This document shows positions 6,859 through 14,287 of a stretch of DNA of 16,134 nucleotides, in pieces. Within the stretch, counting starts at the first letter, position 1, and each line of letters starts with the position of its first letter. A program made the translations under genes and the position numbers. Location: positions 1 to 16,134 of the forward strand of contig NYVB01000173.1 of assembly GCA_002684315.1 (NCBI GenBank). Direction: 5' to 3'. Source of the DNA: Planctomycetaceae bacterium. GTDB lineage: Bacteria; Planctomycetota; Phycisphaerae; Phycisphaerales; SM1A02. The notes under the pieces were generated by a model, which worked only from the letters and a program-made list of their open reading frames with translations, did no database searches and had not been told where the DNA came from.

Positions 6859-9018
6859 TTGATAGAGGTCTACACAACGACAATGATTGCCGCGGTGGTG
6901 CTCGCCTTGAGTTTCATCGCGTGGGTCGTGAGCCGATCGAAAAGAAAGGCCGTCGTTTCCGAGAAAACACAACAGACATGGACGAGAACAGACGGCCAGA
7001 TGCTCACGCTGATGGAAGCAGGCAATCTGGTCCTGACGCAGTATGACGCTTCCGGACGTTTGAAATACATCAGTCCGGAGATCAAGCGGATCACAGGAAT
7101 TGGATCGGTAGACTTCATTTCCGAGAGGCGCCGACTGAGTGAGCTGGTGCACCCTCAGGATGCGGAAGCCCTCGAAAGTCTAGAGGATGCGAGAAAAAGC
7201 GGTGATGGTGAACACGCCGACATCGATTGCCGGATACGGGATCAGCGCAACAACTGGCACTGGCTTCACATCCAGCAGAGACGAATCGTTGAAAGGAATG
7301 CAATCGTGGGGTTCGAGACCATCTCGGTCGATTACACCGCTCTGGCTGAACTGAAGGCACAACGAAAACGCGCGACAAAGCTGCAGAACCTGTGCACCCA
7401 GATACTCGAATCGTTTCTTTCGACGGATGACACCCGAGCCACCTTGAACAGGAATCTGGAGCGGATCGCCGAAGAACTCGAGATCACCGAAGCCACCATC
7501 CATGACTTCGAGAATGCTGATGAAACCAGTCTGCTGGGGAGTTGGCCGGGCACGGACCCCACGTCATCGAGATTGACAGCTCGACCGCTCACGGCCTCGG
7601 AAAGCGAGCAAGTCCGAGCCGCCTGCGAGAGTTTGACACCAATTCGCTTCGGTACGGATTCAGGACATGCCGAAGACCGAACTGCGGCGCTGTGCGCCGA
7701 CGATCGAATGCTGACCGGCGTCATCGTTCCAGTGCAGGTCATCGGAGAACTCTCACTTGTGCTGACCTTCGTCAGAGATCAACACAAAGCATGGCATGCA
7801 GATGAGATCTCGGCGCTTCAGCTGATCGCCCAATCGATTTCCCGCAGACTCGAGAGGGAACGCGCCGTCCAGGAAAGAACGCATTTCGACGAGATCACCC
7901 GAGGGCACGAACGTTCCGAGATCATCGCTCACCTTGCCTCGGGAATCGCGCATGACTTCAACAACATCGTCTTCGCGATCTCAGGTCGGGTCCAACTGCT
8001 GCAACGACGGACCGAAGACCCGAAGACCAACGAGTCGCTGAATGAAATCCAGATGACGTTGAAGGGCGCCAAAGGTCTCATCGGAGCTCTGCTGGCGATG
8101 CACAAGGGCTCTCCCAGACCCACCGGTCGGGTTCGAATAGGTCCTGAGGTCAAGGCCGTGATGGCCATGATCAGAAGACTCATCCCGAGAAGGATCGAAC
8201 TGACTCTGGATGCTCACGGCATCGGTGACGTCGAAGTGGAACTCGGGGCGGAATCTCTGCACCAGATTCTGATGAATCTGATCATCAACGCACGAGATGC
8301 CATCGACAACAAGGGCCGTATCGCCATCACCATGTCTCGAACGGTCGATAGACAGGACATTCCAATGCTCACCATCGTCATCGATGACGATGGGCCCGGC
8401 ATCCCGGAATCAAGACGCGCGGAAGTCTTCCAACCCTTCGTCACTTCAAAGTCCTCGGGGCGTGGTACCGGGCTGGGACTTTCCATCGTCCAGCGTGTCA
8501 TTCAGGAGTCTGGCGGAGAGATTTCACTCGAAAACGCACCGATGGGAGGACTCAGGGTCCACATCGGTCTTCGAATCGCCTCTGGTGGAAATGCTCCGGC
8601 ACCTGACTTCGGAGCTGTTCGCCAACCGAGTCCCGTTCCCCTCAAGAAACCACTCAATAAAGTCCTGATCGTCGAGGATGACGAAACGATCAATGCTCTG
8701 CTCACACGATTCTTTCAATCGATAGGAGTCGCCGTGACCAGCCACAGCGATGCGCGTGATGTTGAAGCCTCCCTCCGTGAAACGACTCCCCCGTTCGATG
8801 TCCTGGTGATGGACATCGACCTTCCGTACAAGACCGGAGTGGAATGCATCAAGGAGATACGAGGTCAGGGACTCCAGACTCCATGCGTTCTGATCACCGG
8901 TGGTTTGTCTGAGAAGCCGGAGGGAATCAGGAATCTGGGGTTTCTGAGAAAGCCTTTCGAGATCGATGAGCTCGAAGCGATCTGTCATTCCATGATCGAA
9001 GACTCGCACTCGGACTGA
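6859..9018 (+). CDS. membrane-anchored PAS-GAF hybrid sensor histidine kinase with receiver domain
   Basis: This 719-residue two-component sensor should autophosphorylate on His and pass phosphate to its own receiver or a partner. A single membrane helix (about 9-25) is followed by a basic stop-transfer stretch. Then come a PAS-like domain (about 50-160), a GAF-like domain (about 175-335), and the dimerisation/phosphoacceptor helix with GIAHDFNN (H365). The ATP-binding domain has N box NLIINARDAI (N473, N477), DDGPGIP (510-516), and GRGTGLGLS (534-542). The C-terminal receiver (600-713) has D607/D608, phospho-acceptor D652, T680 and K698. All catalytic residues are present. There is no HPt domain, so onward transfer would need another protein. 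Input is unknown; the membrane helix is too short for a periplasmic sensor, so sensing is probably cytoplasmic. The gene converges on a response regulator 24 bp away. Confidence 0.92.
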   Translation: MIEVYTTTMIAAVVLALSFIAWVVSRSKRKAVVSEKTQQTWTRTDGQMLTLMEAGNLVLTQYDASGRLKYISPEIKRITGIGSVDFISERRRLSELVHPQDAEALESLEDARKSGDGEHADIDCRIRDQRNNWHWLHIQQRRIVERNAIVGFETISVDYTALAELKAQRKRATKLQNLCTQILESFLSTDDTRATLNRNLERIAEELEITEATIHDFENADETSLLGSWPGTDPTSSRLTARPLTASESEQVRAACESLTPIRFGTDSGHAEDRTAALCADDRMLTGVIVPVQVIGELSLVLTFVRDQHKAWHADEISALQLIAQSISRRLERERAVQERTHFDEITRGHERSEIIAHLASGIAHDFNNIVFAISGRVQLLQRRTEDPKTNESLNEIQMTLKGAKGLIGALLAMHKGSPRPTGRVRIGPEVKAVMAMIRRLIPRRIELTLDAHGIGDVEVELGAESLHQILMNLIINARDAIDNKGRIAITMSRTVDRQDIPMLTIVIDDDGPGIPESRRAEVFQPFVTSKSSGRGTGLGLSIVQRVIQESGGEISLENAPMGGLRVHIGLRIASGGNAPAPDFGAVRQPSPVPLKKPLNKVLIVEDDETINALLTRFFQSIGVAVTSHSDARDVEASLRETTPPFDVLVMDIDLPYKTGVECIKEIRGQGLQTPCVLITGGLSEKPEGIRNLGFLRKPFEIDELEAICHSMIEDSHSD

Positions 9019-9037
9019 AAAGACCAATCAGAAAACG

Positions 9038-9069
9038 CTCTCTCACTCGACTGTCTTGAGGTGAGAGAG
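9038..9069 (-). terminator. terminator between the convergent kinase and regulator genes
   Basis: CTCTCTCAC (9038-9046) and GTGAGAGAG (9061-9069) form a perfect 9-bp inverted repeat with a 14-nt loop. Read on the minus strand, the hairpin is followed shortly by GTTTTC and further T-rich sequence, so it best serves the response regulator, whose stop codon lies in the arm. On the plus strand there is no T-run. Confidence 0.5.
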
Positions 9070-9681
9070 ATACCACAGCGCCAGGCGGACTCGATCGTGA
9101 ACATCAAGCTTGTTCATGATCGATTGCGTGTGTTTTTCAACGGTTTTCACCGAGATATGAAGAAATACGGCGATCTCCTTCTTCGAATATCCCTTCGCGA
9201 CGTATTCCAAGGTCTCCCACTCTCGTGTCGAGAGCGTCTCGGAGCGGGAGGAGATCTGACCTGTATTCATCTCCACGAGGCGCTCTTCGATGATGGGAGA
9301 GAAATATCTCTTGTTCTTCATCACCTGACTGATCGCATCCAGGATCAGCAAGGCATCATCGGCCTTGCTGAGATAGCCCTTTGCATTCACCCGCAGCGCT
9401 GAGGCGATGTCATGGTCCTTGTAGTTTCCGGAGAGAAAGATGATCTTCACGTTGGGGCTGAGCCTGCAGATCTCTTCGGCTGCATGAAAAACGTCGAGCC
9501 CGGGCATTTCGACATCGAGGATGAGGATGTCGGGCTTGTTGTTGACGACCGAATCAATCGCTTCCGAGGCGGTTCCTACGGCATCAAGGACCTTCAGGGA
9601 CAGTTCTTCTTCGAGTGCGTCGCAGAGGAATGTGCGCTGGCTGGGATGATCATCCGCAATGACGATGGAAGTGGTTTTCAA
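9043..9681 (-). CDS. NarL/FixJ-type response regulator
   Basis: This 212-residue transcription regulator has an N-terminal receiver domain (1-120), with acidic pair D10/D11, phospho-acceptor D56 in LILDVEMPG, S84 and K106, and a LuxR-type helix-turn-helix at the C-terminus (about 147-205, LSTREWETLEYVAKGYSKKE through KTVEKHTQSIMNKL). Phosphorylation should favour dimerisation and promoter binding. I chose the TTG at 9681 because AAAGGGG lies 8 nt upstream and the receiver begins normally from there. An in-frame ATG at 9726 adds 15 residues but has no ribosome site, and a possible -10 (TGTAAT) overlaps it. The gene converges with the hybrid kinase, a natural candidate partner, and diverges from the ECF sigma gene. 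Its targets cannot be read from the sequence. Confidence 0.9.
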   Translation of the reverse strand: MKTTSIVIADDHPSQRTFLCDALEEELSLKVLDAVGTASEAIDSVVNNKPDILILDVEMPGLDVFHAAEEICRLSPNVKIIFLSGNYKDHDIASALRVNAKGYLSKADDALLILDAISQVMKNKRYFSPIIEERLVEMNTGQISSRSETLSTREWETLEYVAKGYSKKEIAVFLHISVKTVEKHTQSIMNKLDVHDRVRLALWYLSHLKTVE

Positions 9682-9895
9682 GATCTCAGCCCCTTTAAAG
9701 ACAAAGTCTACCACCCGGAAGTTCATTACAAGATGTACGAAATCGAAAAAAACAAGCCTTAATGACTCTCAACAGGCATTTTCACGCCATGCATGCCACA
9801 TTGGGGTAGGTAACCCATAGAGGAAAGGAGCTTGAAGTGATTTTATAGAGTGTCAGGAAGATTTCAACGCTCCAACAGCGGGTTGTCCTCCGACT

Positions 9896-9935
9896 GAATT
9901 CTCATCTGTCCATGACGCCCACCGTCAGAGAATTC
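9896..9935. promoter_or_regulatory. inverted repeat upstream of the ECF sigma gene
   Basis: GAATTCTC (9896-9903) and GAGAATTC (9928-9935) form a perfect 8-bp inverted repeat with a 24-nt gap, ending 28 nt before the sigma ATG. It could be an operator with half-sites about three turns apart (32 bp) or a hairpin in the leader RNA. The rest of the 9682-9963 intergenic region shows no clear promoter. Confidence 0.3.
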
Positions 9936-9963
9936 GAACAAGACATCGCCAGGAGCACCGTCC

Positions 9964-10524
9964 ATGATTCAAAATGAAGAAGAAACAAGAGAAGACTTCG
10001 TAATGAGGCTTTTCGAGGCTTACTACACCCGAGTGTTCGCCTTCACGCGAAAATGTGCTCCACAGGACGTCTCCGAGGATGTGACCCAGGAAGTCTTCGT
10101 GCGCCTCTTGCAGCACCCGAGACTTGAAGAAATGGATCTTTCGGTCAGTTATCTGATCAAGGTCGCACACAACTTGCTCCGTAGGCGTCATGCACGAAGT
10201 ACGAGGCTTCGGGAGCTCATTGAGACCGCAGTCACTGATGACATCGTTCAGCGCCATGGTCGCCAGGGCCCACGCTCCAGGACTCCAGTCGAAGATCGAA
10301 CGCAGAATTTTCGGATTGATGATGCAATGGAACAGCTCAGCATGGACGAGCGCGATGCGATCCGAATGATCATTCAGGACGGAAAAAGCTACACCCATGC
10401 CGCCGAAGCTCTTGGGGTGACAGTCACGACGATCAACAACTGGAAGCATCGCGGTCTCTCCAAGCTCAAGAAGCTCACCCAACCCAATTCAAACATGCCC
10501 AAACCCAATACCGCGATTGGGTGA
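9964..10524 (+). CDS. ECF-family RNA polymerase sigma factor
   Basis: This 186-residue protein has the two-domain layout of extracytoplasmic-function sigma factors. Region 2 is at about 14-80 (FEAYYTRVFAFTRK, then SEDVTQEVFVRLLQ in the core-binding helix). A linker rich in Arg, Gly and Thr follows at about 95-116. Region 4 is at about 120-171, with GKSYTHAAEALGVTVTTINN helix-turn-helix recognising the -35 element. It would redirect RNA polymerase to a small regulon. AGGAG (9951-9955) lies 8 nt before the ATG. No anti-sigma gene adjoins it; the gene ends in its own terminator about 65 bp later, so it is an orphan here, controlled by unknown means. A regulator gene is transcribed divergently upstream. 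The short tail after region 4 (PNSNMPKPNTAIG) is not characteristic. Family call is secure. Confidence 0.92.
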   Translation: MIQNEEETREDFVMRLFEAYYTRVFAFTRKCAPQDVSEDVTQEVFVRLLQHPRLEEMDLSVSYLIKVAHNLLRRRHARSTRLRELIETAVTDDIVQRHGRQGPRSRTPVEDRTQNFRIDDAMEQLSMDERDAIRMIIQDGKSYTHAAEALGVTVTTINNWKHRGLSKLKKLTQPNSNMPKPNTAIG

Positions 10525-10590
10525 TCACGGCTCCAGACGACTTTCAAATCTTCTCTCTCTTGTCTCCACCCTCCGGGGATGGAAACCTTT

Positions 10591-10628
10591 CCGGCAGCCG
10601 GCGTCCAGACGGCTGCTGGTTTTTTTTT
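10591..10628 (+). terminator. Rho-independent terminator after the ECF sigma gene
   Basis: CCGGCAGCCG (10591-10600) pairs with CGGCTGCTGG (10610-10619) over 10 bp with one G-T wobble around a 9-nt loop, followed by nine T residues (10620-10628). This is a textbook intrinsic terminator. It insulates the sigma gene from the mntR promoter, which starts 12 bp later. Confidence 0.93.
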
Positions 10629-10639
10629 CATGGCAGGCA

Positions 10640-10667
10640 TTGACTTGTAGCCATGGCTACATATTAT
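10640..10667 (+). promoter_or_regulatory. mntR operon promoter
   Basis: TTGACT (10640-10645) and TATTAT (10662-10667) are separated by 16 bp. Each matches the sigma-70 consensus at five of six positions. The spacer is exactly the first 16-bp palindrome. The predicted transcription start falls at about 10674, the A of the mntR ATG, so the mRNA would be leaderless. Confidence 0.7.
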
Positions 10668-10682
10668 GTAGCCATGGCTACA
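10646..10682. promoter_or_regulatory. tandem MntR-type operators (two identical 16-bp palindromes)
   Basis: TGTAGCCATGGCTACA occurs at 10646-10661 and again at 10667-10682. Each copy is a perfect palindrome. The two are offset by 21 bp, two helical turns, so bound dimers would lie on the same face. Copy 1 fills the promoter spacer; copy 2 starts on the last base of the -10 and covers the start site. Dimeric DtxR-family regulators use palindromes of this kind, and known MntR boxes of enteric bacteria contain TAGC...GCTA. Binding by the downstream mntR product is inferred from position and symmetry. Confidence 0.75.
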
Positions 10683-11105
10683 AAGAATAAGACGCTCGAC
10701 CAGGAAGCCGATGTCTTCCGCAAGACTCGCCAAGACCACTCGAGCGAAATCGCGGAAGACTATGTCGAGGCCATCGCGCAACTGCATGCCGAGGAGGGTT
10801 CCTGCAGAGTCACCAGACTTGCGAAACGTCTCGGTGTCTCTCACGTGACGGCCAACAGGACAGTCACGCGCTTGGTCGCCCGCGGTCTCGTGACGACCAG
10901 CCCCTATCAACCGATCGAACTGACTGAGCTGGGAAAGACGCTCGCCGAGACGGCGAGAGTTCGACATGAAATCGTCTTTCAATTCCTCGTCGCACTCGGC
11001 GTTCCGGAAAGCACCGCAAATGCCGATTCCGAAGGGATAGAACACCATTGTTCCACCCCGACACTTGATGCGATGAAACACTTCTGCATGAAACGGAAAA
11101 AATAG
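10674..11105 (+). CDS. mntR: MntR-type manganese-responsive repressor (DtxR family)
   Basis: This 143-residue metal-dependent repressor should sense Mn(II) and shut its own operon. A charged 20-residue lead precedes a winged helix (about 26-90: EDYVEAIAQL, then RVTRLAKRLGVSHVTANRTV) and a dimerisation/metal domain (about 92-140). The six MntR ligands appear conserved: D29 and E32 in EDYVE, H98, and E120, E123, H124 in SEGIEHH. The glutamate at position 120, where DtxR has Cys, points to manganese over iron. The SH3-like third domain of DtxR is absent, as in MntR. The start at 10674 is preferred over an in-frame ATG at 10653 because the earlier codon lies between -35 and -10. Neither start has a ribosome site, consistent with a leaderless message. 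It is the first gene of the operon; mntA starts one base after its stop. Confidence 0.88.
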   Translation: MATKNKTLDQEADVFRKTRQDHSSEIAEDYVEAIAQLHAEEGSCRVTRLAKRLGVSHVTANRTVTRLVARGLVTTSPYQPIELTELGKTLAETARVRHEIVFQFLVALGVPESTANADSEGIEHHCSTPTLDAMKHFCMKRKK

Positions 11106-11106
11106 A

Positions 11107-12114
11107 ATGTTCCAAAAGACAGGCCTCGCGGCTTTTTTAACAATGCCAATCCTGATGGTGATGACGCTTTGCTTGCAGAGTTGTGGGAGTTCGAAAGGGC
11201 AGAACGAACAATCACAAGCGGACGGTGGCACGCCACCGCTGGAGGTCGTCACGACGACGGGAATGATCGCGGACCTGGTACGCAGCATCGGTGGTGAGGC
11301 GGTACGCGTTCAAAGCCTGATCGGAGTCGGAGTCGATCCCCACTTGTACAAGCCCACTCGTGATGATGTCGCAGCCCTGCTTGGCGCGCAGATCATTTTC
11401 TTCAATGGTCATCACCTCGAAGGCCGGATGGGTGAAGTCATGAGGCGAGCAGGCGAAGATCGCCCCACCATCGCCATCACGGAGACAATCGCCTCGAATG
11501 AACTCCTCTACCCTGACGGCGTTGATGATCACCCGGACCCGCATCTCTGGCTTTCACCCAGACTCTGGGGAGCATGTTCGGAAGCGGTCCTCGAGGGACT
11601 CACGAGTCTGCGAGAGAGCGACGCCGAGATGTTCAAAGCGAATCATGACAAACTGCTCGAGAAATGCGATCAGCTCGAAAGATCCGGCCGAAGCGCGATC
11701 GCATCGATTCCGTCCGAAACAAGGGTGCTGATCACCAGCCATGATGCATTCAGCTATTTCGGACGTGCATTCGACATCGAGGTTCAGGCCATTCAAGGAA
11801 TCACAACTGAAAGCGAAGCAGGCCTGGCTGATCTTGAAGCCCTGGTGACGCTGGTCGTCGAACGGAACATTCCAGCCGTCTTCATCGAGTCAAGCGTCCC
11901 GCGCCGAAGCATACAAGCCTTGATCGAAGGCGCGGCGGCGAAAGGCCACGATGTCGTCATCGGAGGTGAACTCTTCAGTGATTCAATGGGCCCGGAAGGC
12001 AGTCCGGAAGGCACCTGGGTGGGCATGGTCATGCATGACATCCAAACCGTCACCAAAGGCCTCGGGGGGACCGTCGATGCTGAAGCGGCCGTGGAGAGCA
12101 CTGAACCGAAATGA
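11107..12114 (+). CDS. mntA: metal-binding lipoprotein of a Mn/Zn ABC importer (TroA/ZnuA family)
   Basis: This 335-residue protein would capture the metal ion outside the inner membrane and deliver it to the permease. A lipoprotein signal ends in LQSC, with C26 as the lipidated residue. A polar linker follows, then the cluster A-I fold. The metal ligands read H79 (VDPHLY), H146 (PDPHLW), H212 (SHDAFSYFG) and D292 (LFSDSMG). This His-His-His-Asp set is like TroA, which accepts Zn and Mn; strict Mn proteins such as PsaA have Glu at the third site. The long His-rich loop of ZnuA is missing, although two short His groups (102-103, 142-146) occur. The MntR-type regulator favours manganese, but zinc cannot be excluded. 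It starts one base after the mntR stop and overlaps the ATPase gene by four bases, so coupled translation is likely. Confidence 0.88.
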   Translation: MFQKTGLAAFLTMPILMVMTLCLQSCGSSKGQNEQSQADGGTPPLEVVTTTGMIADLVRSIGGEAVRVQSLIGVGVDPHLYKPTRDDVAALLGAQIIFFNGHHLEGRMGEVMRRAGEDRPTIAITETIASNELLYPDGVDDHPDPHLWLSPRLWGACSEAVLEGLTSLRESDAEMFKANHDKLLEKCDQLERSGRSAIASIPSETRVLITSHDAFSYFGRAFDIEVQAIQGITTESEAGLADLEALVTLVVERNIPAVFIESSVPRRSIQALIEGAAAKGHDVVIGGELFSDSMGPEGSPEGTWVGMVMHDIQTVTKGLGGTVDAEAAVESTEPK

Positions 12115-12926
12115 GCAGAAAAGAGATCCTCAGAGAGCCTCGAGCCGAGCACTCGCCTGACGCCCCACTTTCGATTCATGCAATGACGGTCGCATACGAA
12201 CGCCGCCCCGTATTGTGGGACATCGATGTCGACATTCCTCCCGGCTCGCTGGTCGGTGTGGTCGGCCCGAACGGAGCTGGAAAGAGCACACTGATCAAGG
12301 CCGCACTCGATCTGGTTCCGAGGCTGAGTGGCCATGTGCAGATGTTCGGTCGGCCCTATGCGGTGCAGCGTGAACGTGTCGCCTATGTGCCACAGCGTGA
12401 GTCCATCGACTGGGATTTTCCGGTGAGCGTTCTGGACGTGGTGTGCATGGGCCTCTATCACACGCTCGGGATGCTTCGTCCGGTCAATCGACGAATCAGA
12501 CGGAGGGCACTCCACGCACTCGAGGAAGTCGGACTCGCGGAATTCGCCGGGCGCCAGATCTCGCAACTTTCCGGCGGCCAGCAACAACGCACCTTCCTGG
12601 CGAGAGCACTCGTTCAAGAGGCAGACCTTCACCTCATGGATGAGCCATTCGCCGGCGTCGATGCCTCGACGGAACAGACCATCGTCACCCTTCTGCGAAC
12701 ATTGCAGGCTCGAGGACGCACCACGGTCGTGGTCCACCATGACCTTCAGACGGTCTCAGAGTACTTCGACCATGTCCTGCTCCTGAACACACGCGTGGTG
12801 GCATTCGGACCCACCGCGGATGTCTTCACACCTGAGAACATCGAAGCGACTTATGGTGGCACACTCACGCTGCTCGATCATGCCTCGAATGCTCTCGCCG
12901 GACATTCACAAGGGGTCGGTCGCTGA
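12111..12926 (+). CDS. mntB: ATP-binding subunit of the Mn/Zn ABC importer
   Basis: This 271-residue ATPase powers uptake from the cytoplasmic face. It has Walker A GPNGAGKST (52-60), Q-loop YVPQRESIDWDFP (Q95; the following residues are typical of Mn/Zn importers), signature LSGGQQQR (153-160), Walker B LHLMDEPF (D177, catalytic E178) and the switch His in VVHHDL (H210). Length and motif order are normal, with about 20 extra polar residues at the N-terminus. It overlaps mntA (ATGA) and mntC (TGATG). The name follows the Bacillus mntABCD order: binding protein, ATPase, two permeases. Confidence 0.93.
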   Translation: MSRKEILREPRAEHSPDAPLSIHAMTVAYERRPVLWDIDVDIPPGSLVGVVGPNGAGKSTLIKAALDLVPRLSGHVQMFGRPYAVQRERVAYVPQRESIDWDFPVSVLDVVCMGLYHTLGMLRPVNRRIRRRALHALEEVGLAEFAGRQISQLSGGQQQRTFLARALVQEADLHLMDEPFAGVDASTEQTIVTLLRTLQARGRTTVVVHHDLQTVSEYFDHVLLLNTRVVAFGPTADVFTPENIEATYGGTLTLLDHASNALAGHSQGVGR

Positions 12927-14287
12927 TGAGCGCGCTCCTGCCCACGACCGAAACGACTTTTCTCGACCTGTTGTTCCTGTCGAACTGGAACACCCGCGTG
13001 GTGGTTCTTGGCGTCACCGCTCTGGGGATGGCCGGTGGAGTCGTGGGCTCTTTCATGCTCCTCAGACGCCGAGCGCTTCTTGGTGACGCCCTCAGTCACG
13101 CGACCCTGCCAGGAATCGTGCTTGCCTTTCTTCTGGCATCGACCATGGGATTCGGCGCGAAATCATACGGCGTGTTGCTGCTTGGAGCGACGTGCTCCGG
13201 TGTTCTCGGGATCATCGCCGTCCACTGGCTGACCAGAGCAGGAAGGCTTTCCGAGGACTCGGCGCTTGGCGTGGTCTTGAGCACTTTCTTCGGTGCCGGC
13301 GCGGCTCTTCTGGGGCTTGCACAACAGGAGACGACCGCGAGCGCCGCCGGGCTGGAGACGTTCATCTACGGAAAGACGGCGTCAATGCTTGTGCTTGACG
13401 CCATGGTCATCGGCATCACTTCGCTGCTCACGATCACGACATGCATCGTCTTCTTCAAGGAGTTGCGACTGATCTGTTTCGATCAGAACTACGCTCGTGG
13501 ACGAGGGATGAAGACCGGCGCGTACGACCTTCTGCTCATGGCAATGGTGATCGCAGTGGTCGTGGTTGGCCTCCAAGCCGTGGGTCTCGTGCTCGTGATC
13601 GCGGTTCTCGTGATTCCACCGGCAGCCGCGAGGTTCTGGACCAACCGGACGGGCCGCATCCTTCTCACGGCAGGCGTTCTTGGCGGACTCGGCGGCTGGA
13701 CCGGAACCCTGTCAAGCGCGCTGGCCCCGGATCTTCCTGCCGGAGCGATGGTGGTCCTCGCACTTGGTGCCTTCTTTCTCATCAGCCTCGTCTTCGGACG
13801 GCAACGAGGGCTGCTTCGTCGCGCGCTGCGTCTGCGGCGGCGTTCACGCTCGATGGAACGTGAACACGCCCTTCGCTCGATCTGGGAAAGCCTTGAACAT
13901 TCAGGATTGGACGTCTGCAAAGAGGCGGAGATCACCGAGCGTGGCGGTTGGGCGAACTCCAACAGCTGCCAGAGATTGCAACGAGCAGGGCTGATCATGA
14001 CCGCGAAGACCGGGTCTGATACCGAGATCCGTCTTTCTCCAACAGGCGAAAGAAGTGCAGTCGCTGTCGTGCGGCGCCACCGACTTTGGGAGCACTATCT
14101 GCTGCGTCGAGCAGATTTCGACGAGGACCACGTCGACCGTGGTGCCGACGACCTGGAACACCTGCTTCCGCTCGAGCTGCTTGATGAACTCGAAAAGGAA
14201 TTGAACACCGAACCGGGTTCGATACCACCGAGCCCACACCCGATCATGCGCAATGCCTCCCGTCGGTATGGAGGCCTGCGACGATGA
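12926..14287 (+). CDS. mntC: ABC-3 family metal permease fused to a DtxR-like C-terminal sensor domain (first permease)
   Basis: Residues 1-295 form a typical Mn/Zn ABC permease: many membrane helices, the early MLLRRRALLGDALSHATLPG block (44-63), and the cytoplasmic segment near CFDQNYARGRGMKTG (184-198) expected to contact the ATPase. A very basic linker (292-313) leads to an extra domain that ordinary permeases (about 280 residues) lack. Residues 308-380 look like a DtxR winged helix (ITERGGWANSNSCQRLQRAG, wing about 358-373). Residues 381-442 resemble the metal-binding/dimerisation domain, with RHRLWEHYL (H385, E389) and DHVDRGADDLEHL (D404, D408, E411, H412). The residue aligned with the DtxR/MntR selectivity position is Asp408. 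The helix-1 ligand positions read His314 and Arg317. Genes overlap on both sides. The tail may sense cytoplasmic metal and gate the channel; that is inference. Confidence 0.9.
   Translation: MSALLPTTETTFLDLLFLSNWNTRVVVLGVTALGMAGGVVGSFMLLRRRALLGDALSHATLPGIVLAFLLASTMGFGAKSYGVLLLGATCSGVLGIIAVHWLTRAGRLSEDSALGVVLSTFFGAGAALLGLAQQETTASAAGLETFIYGKTASMLVLDAMVIGITSLLTITTCIVFFKELRLICFDQNYARGRGMKTGAYDLLLMAMVIAVVVVGLQAVGLVLVIAVLVIPPAAARFWTNRTGRILLTAGVLGGLGGWTGTLSSALAPDLPAGAMVVLALGAFFLISLVFGRQRGLLRRALRLRRRSRSMEREHALRSIWESLEHSGLDVCKEAEITERGGWANSNSCQRLQRAGLIMTAKTGSDTEIRLSPTGERSAVAVVRRHRLWEHYLLRRADFDEDHVDRGADDLEHLLPLELLDELEKELNTEPGSIPPSPHPIMRNASRRYGGLRR

Noticed and set aside
9412..9762. Plus-strand 116-codon frame across the start of the response regulator
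   Set aside because: It is opposite the conserved receiver domain, with no ribosome site or family resemblance.
10503..10522. ACCCAAT/ATTGGGT inverted repeat at the end of the sigma gene
   Set aside because: It has no T-run behind it and lies in coding sequence. The real terminator is at 10591-10628.
10653..10673. Earlier in-frame ATG for mntR (adds MATYYVA)
   Set aside because: It lies between the -35 and -10 boxes inside the first operator, so it would not be transcribed from this promoter. The extra seven codons are a by-product of the 21-bp operator spacing.
10389..11288. Long minus-strand frame across the sigma end, terminator, operators and mntR
   Set aside because: It runs through a strong terminator and the operators, opposite well-supported genes, and its product resembles no family.
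11793..12740. Minus-strand 315-codon frame opposite mntA and mntB
   Set aside because: It is antisense to two confidently identified genes, with no recognisable domain.
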